Assembly (NCBI RefSeq): GCF_019925205.1
Contig: NC_083562.1
Span: 2,232,001 to 2,296,000, forward strand
Reading direction: 5' to 3'
DNA: 64,000 nucleotides
Source: Metopolophium dirhodum
Taxonomy: Eukaryota > Arthropoda > Insecta > Hemiptera > Aphididae
This document shows, piece by piece, positions 35,301 through 47,300 of the stretch. Each line of letters starts with the position of its first letter. Within the stretch, counting starts at the first letter, position 1. A program made the position numbers and the translations under genes. The notes beneath the pieces are model-generated. The model was given only the letters and a program-made list of their open reading frames with translations, did not search any database and had not been told where the DNA came from.

Positions 35301-38300
35301 TATTACCTACATGCTTATTGTTTTATTATAAATTTATTTTTATTTTACCTGCCTATCTATTATTTAATAATTACCTACTTGTTTTACAGGGTGATTCATT
35401 GAGCGTAAAACACTCATTATCATAAAAAGTATTAATGTCTTAGAAAATATTTTTTTACATAGTTTCAAACGACGTTTTTATTAAAAATTATAATTTTAAA
35501 TATTTTTTATCTTTATAATTTTTTAAGTTTTTTACTCTTTTGGATGACAACATAGAGTTTTAATTTCATATTCCAAAGCAGAACATTTTTCCAAGTATTT
35601 TGATTCATAAAAATCGAATTTAGGGCGAGTAGTTTATAAGTTATAATTATTTAAAGTTTAGATGGGCAGAGTGGAGTGGTATGGGGTTACCCCGCAAAAT
35701 GTTTGTCCACTACTCCGCTTGTCTAAACTTTAAATACTTATAACTCGTAAACTACTCGTCCTAAATTCGATTTTAGATTCTGAGCGGAGCAATGAATATA
35801 TTGATTTTACAATGATGTGTGATTTTTTTTTTTTTGTGTCTGTCATCACTTTTTAGGACAGTAATAATGCTTATATTTTCTTCAACAATATCTTTTCTGA
35901 TAAGAAAGTGAATCTAGTTGGTACTTTGGGGGGTCAAAAGTTAAAATTTCCCAGTAGTTTTCAAAAGCGACGTGAAAAATAAAAGAAAAATTAAGGGAAA
36001 ACTGAAATTTTTACGCAAAATCTGTTTTCGAGAAAATCTCAATTGGGAGATTAATATCAACAATATGCAAAAAAGATTCACCTACAATCACAGTAGGCCA
36101 TCTAAGCCCACACAATGGGAGTATTTTAATTGGCAACAATAACACGGTAAACTATGTGTATGCCGATCGTTCACAAAAAGTGGACCAGCACCTGCAGTTA
36201 GTACAATTAAGGTGAAGAAAGTCAGCATTCCAAGTTCCTAATAATTATATTATTATCAATTTAAAAATACCAATGTTTTTTATGTATGTATTTAAAATCT
36301 ATTACCATGTTTGATTCGTTAATACTTACAAATTGTAACTTTAATATTTTCATATATTTTATATATCTTATGCTGCCCATGGTTTTTGATGTATGTATTT
36401 AAAATGTATTATCAAGTTTGATTCGTTAATAGGTACTTAAAAATTGTAACTTTAATATATTTTCATATATTTTATATATTATACTGTCCATGTCTTAACC
36501 ATCGCAATATGTTTCAATTCATAATTAGTGGTTTTGTTGTTAAAGTGTACCTACTGTTCATAATTATTAATTCAAATAATAAAAAATATTCTTTTGTCTT
36601 ATCTAAAGAATTTGTTTGTAGTTGTACAATACTATTGTATTGGTGTTTATTAATATTATCCACTCCACAACTTATTTGTTTTGAATATCTATAATAATAT
36701 TATAAAGAGGAAAGATTTGATTGTTTGTATTGAATAGGCTCCGAAACTACAGAACCGATTTAAATGAAATTTGGTACATAGATAGTTTAGACACTGTGAA
36801 AAAACATAGGCTACTTTTTATTACTAAAAAAGGGCTGTAAGGGGCTACACTGGTTCGAATTGAAAAATTATTTTTTTGTTGGATAGTCCATTGATTGAGG
36901 AAAGTCATAGGCTATATAACATCACGCTACATTCAATTAATAGAAGTGCTCAAACAGGGATTTTGAGATTTATGATGGAAATATTTGCTTATAAATGATT
37001 GCTATTGGTTATAGGAGAAATAATTAATAGAAATAGTATTTATTTATTATTGGTTGCTATTGGTTAATCGGGCAGATCAGGTACAAGCATGCATCAAATC
37101 GAATTTTCACACATTGCCTACCAGCTGGGTGGCTGAGTTGCACTTACTGCAGTGAGTTACACCAAAAAGGAGTTGAACAATCACAATTTGTTTAAGAGTT
37201 GTCATTTTTTACGGGCCACAAAGTGTGCAGGATCAGCTATAGCCCATATTAAAATATATACGTTGGTGTGCAGATCTCTGTGAAGAAGATAGGCTAATTT
37301 AAAAAGAGTTAAATTTGGTCTTTATTCGTCGGAATTTAGTACGTTTAGGTTAGGTTAGGACTATGTATTAATTGATTACATTAATCCGCCGTATTATATC
37401 AAAATAAACTTGGTATAACTTTGATACTTTAGAGTTAAATCATACACTTACGTACAGACCGCACTGGGTCCGCGATCTACCGCAGGTAGATTGCCTTACC
37501 TGATAATATACTGCTGCGAACCAGAATTTTTATTCCAGGCATCAGAAAAGTTAAGATAAATTTTGAACACCGTACACCGAATATTAAATAACGAATTGAA
37601 CAAAGTTTGGGTCATATAGAGTTGGTACATTCAACGGGCAACGAAGTGCACAGGATCAGCTAGTTATATTATAAATTTGATAGTTTTAGGAAGTTAAGTT
37701 TATGACTTATTCCAGTATTAATTTGAATATTATCGCGTTTTACTGTATAAGTGGTATATGTTTTTGAGAATTGTTTTCTGGAGCATTAATAAAGACCATT
37801 TTGGAATATCCAAGTGTATTGTTTTTAATGCCAATATTGTGGGTAGCCGGGTAGGTATAATATTCTATAATGATATATAAGTATTATATGCACTATATTT
37901 TTAATAGCTTCAGGAATCATTAAATAATCAAATATGTAAGTTGTGACTCAATTGGGAAGTGTGTCAACCTAAATAGGCATCTTAATATTGACTAATACGG
38001 GCACTATTTCAGATACTTCCAGGAATCATTTAGGGGCTATAAATACATAAAATGTATGACTGATTTGGGAAGTAGGTCGACCTAAATGGGCATCATAATA
38101 CAGTAGTCACTCGATAATTCGAAATTCAGGGGACCGAGTTAAAAATTCGATTTATAGAGGTTTTTTGATTTACCGCGTGTTCGAATTATCGAGGGAAAAA
38201 AAATTAATTCGAATTAAAGAGAGGTGGAAAATTGTACATAATGTATGTATGTATTACGTTTATTTTTACATTTTTACCACCATGACATTTTTCGTTTTTA

Positions 38301-41300
38301 AATGTCAAAGCGCGATCTGGTAAACATTTGTAAAAAAGTCCGGTCTCATCGGCATTAAAAATATCCCTAGCATCATAATCAACCAATAGATTGATTAACT
38401 CATTTTTCCAATCTTGTGAAATGCACGGGTCAACACTTGCACTCTCTCCACATACTTTTTTGAAAGTTAAATCATGACGTTTTTTAAATTTTTCTAACCA
38501 ACCCTCACTAGCTTGAAAATTTGTGATACCTAAGTTGGTAGCAAACAACTTAGATTTTTCTTTTAAAATAGGTCCTGATATTGGAATATTATTTTGCCTA
38601 CTTTGAGTAAACCAAGCCATAAGACATTCTTCCAGATCGGGGTACTCACATTTTTTCTGTCTGATCCGCGATGAATAAGGTGCTAATGTTGTAAGATGGT
38701 CCTTTTGTTTTAGTATTGTTGAAAGCGTATAAGCTGGTATACCAAAACGTAGAGCAACATCTTTTTTTTTTCACCTGCTTCAACTGCTGCGATCACTTTT
38801 TGTTTGTCGGCTATCGATAAACACTTGTACACTTTTACGGGACCCATATTGCGACTGACTACGTTAGCTACGACTGATTTCGTTTGTTCAATTTCAATAA
38901 CGGTTTACCCATAGCAGAGGTTTATTTTGGTATAGATTAGGTAGGTAAGATACGATAACATTAAACTACGATAATATTTAACTATCATAATCCTTATATG
39001 TACATATGAACGTACATATAATCGTGTTTAAAGAAATTCGAATTATAGAGATTCGTGAAAAAAAATTCGAATTGTAGAGTGTGCCTCACCGACAGACATT
39101 TCGAATTATCGAGGGGACCGGAATACATGTATTTTTTTCTAATTATAGAGGTTTTCTCAGGGGACTTAGCGTTTAGTTCGATTCATGGAGTTTTTCGAAT
39201 TATCGAGGTTCGAATTATCGAGTGACTACTGTAATATTATGAGAGGCACTGTTTTGGGAACCGTCTAGGTACTAAATATATGTCATATTAGACTCAATTA
39301 GGCATCATTAATTACTGGCATGGTCATTAAATTGGACCGAAATGGATGGCTTATTAATGTGTCCAAATTACCGTCTATAGGGAGGGAAGATATTTGGTAC
39401 TACCTATGAATGGTCTCAACACTCTCAACTCGGACATCAGGAAGTAAATAGACTGCCTTGGAACCATCCGGGACGGTCTAGGACCAAAAAATCTAGCCGG
39501 GCACGGATAGGAGGGGAGGGGCTCGGTCGCGATAGCATAGAACTATAGGCTAAACGGAGTAGCCAGGATTCGCAGGATTTTCGGTGAACCAGAAGGAACT
39601 AAAACATACTATACTGACCGATCAAAACACGTTTTTTTCTGCACATCCCCACCACAACAGTGGACAAACATCAATCTGTAGGCATTCTAATATAATAGTA
39701 CCTATGTCCGTAGGACAGTAGGTAGGGTGGGTCGGATAGGTAGATTAGTAGGTAGGTATTTAAGTCCTAACAGCGCACACCTATATATTGCATAGACGTA
39801 TAGTAAGTAGAGTTCAATACAAATATCGTATCTACCAATTCGTTTGTATAGGTTATTACCTATTATCATTATACTACAATTTAATGATTTATGTCTACGC
39901 ACGCAGTGACGTAACAATATATTTTATATGGGAGACAGGGGGCCTATTAGGGTTTTGTAAAATAATATTTTTTAGTAAAAATTCTTCCACCCGGCATATA
40001 AATTATTGAAAAATTTTAATATTCCTATAGATACGACGTACTTGTGATATACCAATACAGTTGGGACTCGATGTATCGATTTTTATTACAGGATATCCTG
40101 CTTGATCAGTCCACGACCTCATAAACTCTTCGACAGTGATTGTATTTCCTAATATCCCTGATTTATAATTCACGTCAAATATTACACTATCAAATGAACT
40201 CCATAGATTTTTTGGTTCTGCAGCTTTATATCTAAAATCAAACAATTCTTTTTTAATCAAACAAATTTTATAGAAAAATTAGTTGATAAGATAATATAGG
40301 TAATCATTTACGGTTAGGTATAATCTATCCAATAATTTATAATAGGTAGTTAATATTATTATAGATTTGAACTATACCTAATTAAGACATTTAGGTGGTG
40401 GGTCCTTATAATATATTATAAAATCGTTATTCCTCTTATTGTATAAGATTTTATACTTATCTAGCAATGCAGATAAGTACACTTAGATATTCAAAATTAT
40501 AATAAACCTAATGAATTATACTTATTATACTATAGCTGCAATCCTATACAAATGTTTCTAAGCCTTTTAGCTTTCTCTCTAATGAATACTTACTGTGAAC
40601 AAGTAATAACTAATAGCTATTATATCTCACTATCTAAGGTTTTTTTAAAACTTACTTATAAGTATTCAAGTACAAAGTTAAAGATGTTCTAAATATATCA
40701 TCATTCAATACATGATTTAACATTCTTAGTACTGAAGCTCCTTTATTGTAAGTAATTGTATCAAAAATATTTTGTATTTCAGTTGGATCATTAACGGTTG
40801 CTGTGATTGGATGACAGGGTCTATGATCGTAGGCTAATGCTTTTTGATGTTGTTCAATGACAAATAGATCTCCAATACGCCAGTCAGGTTCTGCCTGTAA
40901 AAACAATTGAACAATTATTTTTCAATTAATTTTGATTCACAAATGAAAAATCAACTGCATTTTTAATATCTAACCGCTTGAACAGCAAAATATTCAAATA
41001 ATGTGGCAAAAGCCTCATTTAACCAAAGATAATTCCACGATGAACATGTTACGAGATCGCCAAACCACTGATGTGACAGTTCATGCTGAACCGTTGTAAT
41101 TACAAATTCTTTGTCTTTTTCAGTAGATTTATTTGTCACTAATAAATATTTTTCTCTGAAACATTCAAATATCTAATAATAAAATAACAAATGATAAACA
41201 TAATATTAAATGAAAAAAAAAAAAACTATTATAACAAGTGTCTTATATAATTACTAGCTGCTGAAAGTGCTGATTAATATAGGTGTATAAGTGAACCTCT

Positions 41301-44300
41301 ACTTTATATAGTACCATTGGTCGGGAATACACTAAGTTATAAAATTATAAAAGGTAGGTTCAACTATCTAACAGAAAGTGTTTAATAGTTAAAACTTAAA
41401 AGTATTTAGACATTTAGTATAAGGTGCAATCAAATTTTGATTGAGTGATCTGTTGCATGTATCTAAAGGTTTTTTTATTTTTTGTGCAAATAATGTAGAG
41501 TAAACTGAGTTTGAGTTATGTCTTTAGTTATCAATCATGACCGGTGTAAATCGGACTTTGATGCCTATAGTGATGGGATACTACCTATTGGATAATACTT
41601 TATTTAAAACAATTAAACATTTGTATTGGATATTGCGTTATACCAACAATATTGGTACTTAATAATCAAATACCAATATATATAAATAAGGATAAGATTA
41701 TAAGATCTGTCATTTATAAGACGTATCCAACACATACAACACAATACAGCAGTATAATTTAAGTAGGTATTCGATTTTTTAAACTTATAAGTACCTATAA
41801 GAACTAAGAACATTATCCGTGTTCTCTTGTTAATTTTTTACAATGATTTAATTAATAAGCAGCGAGTTATAATAATTTTTAAACAACTCGCTTGAAAATA
41901 AAAATATTATAAAAAGCAACAAGAGAACATAGACAGTAGGTATTCTTACCTTTAAGGCTTTAAATTTGATACCTCCAAGTTAATTCACACTAATATTTAA
42001 TCCAATAATATAAAATTTGACCTGCCGAACGTACAATTTGGTACCCATCTATGTTATGCGTTAGTGCCTTGGACCGAGACAACACATGCTTGTACGAGTG
42101 TACAACGCCATCTTAAAATATATACCATGCTTATACCACCTACCCCCATTGGATATTGGATATTAGAACTAAGTCGTGGGGGCAACCCCTCCACCCCAAC
42201 AAGTTTTAATCTAAAAAATATTTATCAAGTTATAATATTTACCACATTATGTTTACATTTTAGCATTATTTAATATTTTAACACATTACAGTTGTTAAGT
42301 TCCTCTTCTCAAAATTAAAACTAAGTTATGATCATCTAAAAACGATATTCACAGTCACCAATTTAGTTATTTAACCTTTTACCTAGGTACATCATATCAT
42401 TATGTAATAATTAGAACTATTATTTTTTTTTAAATATTAAAAATTGCTTTAGTTTTAATGCTAATATCATTTTCATTTGATACTTATATCATCCTGACAT
42501 CATATATAATAGTATAATATAGATTAGGTTAGCTATCTAGATGATATTATTTTATTTATTTATATTTATATTGCAGCCATTTAAGTAATTTATTTTGCTA
42601 AATTTTGCTTAAAACACATTGCATTATAAAACTTCATTGTACTTATGTATAATATAAAATAATACAAGTAAAAGTTATAATTCACATAGAATAATGTTTT
42701 TGAATTATAACGAAATAATGAATATCGTTAATATTCATTTAAACATCTAATTTCGTCCAAGTTTCAACTTAATAGAATTTAAAGTGTATACAAAAACTGT
42801 TCTAATATATTTTTTTAGATTTTTTGGTAACAGTATTACCCACTTATGAGATATCTCATTTTAAATTTCCAATCTTATAAAAATTGAACATTCTATAAAT
42901 TTTTAACCAAAAAAAGGTTTGCAAATGTTCGCGTTGTTGACTAATTTTGTAAAAATCTGTACCTATTACTACTTATGAGGAACCTTGTATTAATTGTTGA
43001 AACTTGTAATTTTTATACCCGGCAAAAATTGATTGATTTTTTTTCAAAATTTCAAATGTAAATAGGTCAAAAAGAGTAGAAATATTTTGAAAATGTTATC
43101 AAATTGTATCACCTTTAGACAGTTATAATATTTTATCAAAATCATTTGGTGAAAATTTGAAGTATCTATTTAAAGTTAATTTTTGAATTACAACAAAATA
43201 TCAAGAATTGTTTGAGAAGAAATTATTAAATAACGGTTGATCGTAAAAATATGCTTATACGAAATGATTCCAGTTTTGGGTATAGATAACTAAAATAATA
43301 TCTAGATAAAGATATTAGATTGTTGATAGGAATGTGTCTACGATTGGTAGAATGTATCACGATTTAAACTAGACGATTATTTTTTTAATAATTTAAAAAT
43401 GTGGTCATTGATATTGTAAATTTAGATTTAATTTGAGAAAACATCAATTAATATCAAATTACTATACTATTATACATTTTACCAAATTTATAACGAATAT
43501 TATTAATTTAAAGAAACATAATATACCTAGTGTTTTATTTTTTTTTGACATTGCTGACTAGCAGATAAAAAGGCGCAAACACTATTTTCGTCGCAGCTAA
43601 TTGAAGTCCTTGGGTAAATAACTAAGAGGTTATAGTATCATTTTTTTTTAAGACTTCAAACTGCATGGATATTATAGCTGGTTTTTAATGTGGACAATAT
43701 TCCACACCATTATTTTTAACTTGCAATTCACTATGTCATGCGAGAGGTTCAAAAATAAATCAAAAATGAACTTCGTTTTGACACTCGGTTTGTGTGGGTA
43801 CGCGTTTTTTATGTGAGGCAGATAGATCGTCACAAAGAACCCGGATGGTCACCCATCTGGGAGCCTGCTCGACCGATGCACACATTACTGTAATATTAGT
43901 GACTACGTCCAATCACCGCGCTTCAACAGGTCACCATACAATGAACTCTAATACCAATCCCATTAAATTGTATATTATATAATTGATTATAAATACTAGA
44001 ATTCATTTATTAATGGTAACACTATTAATTAAATTATTAATTAGTTATTGGCTATTTCTAACGTTATCACACAGTACACACTGTACGCTACAACACACTA
44101 TGAAGTAATCTTTCTTATATTTGTATATTTGTACAGTATATTTGTATACTTAGGATTACGATTACGCACCAATTTTGGGGGTACACCCACCCCTTATAAT
44201 AGGTGTGGCGGCTGCCACACCTAATACATGGGTTCGGCGCCACTGGCTTCAGCTATTATATTATTATAGTTAAATAGTTTATAACATGTATTATATTATA

Positions 44301-47300
44301 GCAATATGACTTGCTAAGCATGATCATATACCGTATATTTATAACTTTTATAAAAAAAATTTAGAAATGTTTACCTGTATGTATTTAATCCCCAATTTTC
44401 CATCGCACCAAATGAAAAGTCTGGAACTGCTAAAAGGCCTATTTTCGAATACGTATATGGTATGTTTGTATAAATTTCCATCAGATTGAGTAATTTATTA
44501 GCTCTTTCTTCGATGTATGTTGTTTGATTAATATAGTCTGCATGCGTGTAAATGTAAACTCTTTTCTCTTTTGTTGTATTTACAAATTCCGAAACCGAAA
44601 ATGCTACTAAGTACGTAGATATTGGTTCTGTAGTTTGATACTGATCACGTACATATTTAGGTTCACCTTGAATAAGGGATCTGCAAAATAATAACTTTAA
44701 TATTAAATATTTAAACAATTTTTAACATTTTTGTTTGTCAGATATGATTTTTATTATTATTTTTCATGACTTACTGTTTGATAGTTTGTTCTGCTATTGG
44801 CATGTTTGATAAAGAAATTTGTTTTTCTAATCTTGTGACAGAAATTGTAAAGGGTGTTTTAAATGCAGGTTCGTCGTAACACGGGAACGCCCTTCTAGCA
44901 TATGTAGGTTCAAATTGAGTAACGGCTAACCATCTAAAATAAATACAAAACACAAATTAATAATAAAATATATAATTATATATACCTAGGCAGTTGGTAC
45001 ACATATCACATATGTATACCTTAACAGCCCATAACATTTACATTTTTGTAAATAATAAATTTATTATTTCTAATAAGATATAGGTAGCCATATAGGTAAC
45101 ATATGTTACAAATAATAAAGACAGTAGGTAGGTATGATTTTAGATTCTGAGCGAAGCGATGAATGTATTGATTTTACAATGATGTGTGTTTTTTTATATG
45201 TTTTTTTTGTGTCGCCTTTTAGGACAGTAAAAGTCCTTGGATTTTCTTCAACAGTAACTTTTCTGATAGGAAAGTGAATCTAGTTGGTACTTTAGGGGGT
45301 CGAAAGTAAAAATTTCTCAGTAGTTTTCAAACGCGACGTGAAAAACAAAAGAAAAATTAAGGGAAAACGGGAATTTTTACGCAAAATCTGTTTTTGAGAA
45401 AATCGATTTTGGTTTTTGGTGTAACTTTAAAACAAATGACCGTAGGTACATGACATTTTGACAGAATGTTTATATTAGCATTTTCTATACACCATAACAT
45501 TTTCCAAATATTTTGACTTATTTTGAGCTGTTTACGGACATTTTCAGTTTCCATTTTTTTTTAGTTTTTTTTCTATAAATATCAATAAAATTTTATCTGT
45601 TGGGTAAAAAAGCTTAAAAATTTAATAGAAGGCTCCTAGGTTATTGTTTCAAAGGCAGATGAAAAAAATTATAAATCCTTAGTCAGAGTTTTTAATTATA
45701 AGCATTTAAAGTTCAAATCTTGACAAAATACGGAAAAATCACGAAAATTAGCAAATTATTTTGAGTTGAGAATTCATAAAAATTTTTCTTTTTAATTCTA
45801 AGATTTGAAAATGTAATAAAAGATTATCCATAAGTTTGTCTACCTTTATCAAAAAAAAATATCTACAATAAAGTCAAATTAAATTTTTATGAGCGTTTGA
45901 AATTCATATTTTTACAATATTTGATATTCCCTCGATATCTCATGTAACGATTTTCTTATTTTGTTGTAATTAAAAAAAGTATGACTGTAGATACTTGAAA
46001 ATTTCACTGAATGTTTTTTTTAGCATTTTCCATACACGATAAAACTTTGAAAATAATTTGACTCTTTTTGAGCTGTTTACGGACATTGTCATTTTTCAAT
46101 TTTTTTTTCTATGAATATCAAAATAATTTTATTTGTTGGGTAAAAAAGCGTGAAAAATTAATATAAGGCTCCTGATATATCGTTCTAATAACAGTTGAAA
46201 ATATTAAAAATACATAGGCACAATTTTTTTTTATAAGCATTTAAAGATCAAATTTATAATTTAATAATTATTTTCTAGTTAAAAATTTATAAAATGTATA
46301 ACTTTTATAGCTATGGATTGAAAATTGAAAACAAGGCTCCACGTAAATAGGTTATATATATAAATTACTTTATTCACAATAATATCATCAAATAATAAAT
46401 ATACTTGGTAATATCATAGGCTGACTGACCGTTTTCGCTCAGAATCGTTTTTCTTATACAATGATATTATAGCATTGAATTTAAATTTAACACCATCCAT
46501 TACAGTGACCCACTTATAACCTACTGTACAGCAGAGCGACATCCACTTACCCACCTTTGTATTATTACTTTATTCATTATTAACGGTTATAGTTAAGGAA
46601 ATAGGTACCGGGAATTAAACACCATCATGTTACTCATCTCAATATGAGACACAGTCATAGGCACAACTAGGGTTAAAATTCTGGGGGGGGGGGGCTAACA
46701 AAACTGTTAATTAATGATAACCTATAGGAGACTTATATCTAAATCAATAAGGGATATTTTTGGGGAGGCTAAATCTTAGTCAGGAGGGGCTAAGCCCCCC
46801 CCCCCCTAGTTGCGCCAATAGTCACAGTGCGGGATAATGTTTATTGAATTATTGTTTATAAATTGTATGCGCATAATAATAATAGGTATACATTACGAAT
46901 CATCACATTAAAAATATAAAACTATTCTCAGCAGAACTTGATTTTAAGAACGTATTATATAAAATGTCTTCATACGGACGATGGTAAATGTGAATTTGAA
47001 CCAGCCGCGGCAATGTGTATAACATATATGTAAGTACCTACTCAAAAATTAAGATTAAGTCAATAAATGTAAACTACATGGCCCCCAGTTTATCAACAGG
47101 TAAGTTGTAAAAATTAGACGTTTGAAACTACCCATATACTTTTCATTTTAGGAATGCATTTTATGAACTAGTTTTTTAAACTGTTTTTAGATACCGAGCG
47201 GAGTTATTTTTGTTAGTCAGTTCTATTGTCATTATCTAGTTTCTATCGATTCACATATAATTATAAATTACTTTAACTCAAAAGTAATTTTGCAGTAGGT

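Noticed and set aside
43800..43900. A 5S rRNA gene
   Set aside because: Only the C-box region matches; the 5' half and overall fold are missing.
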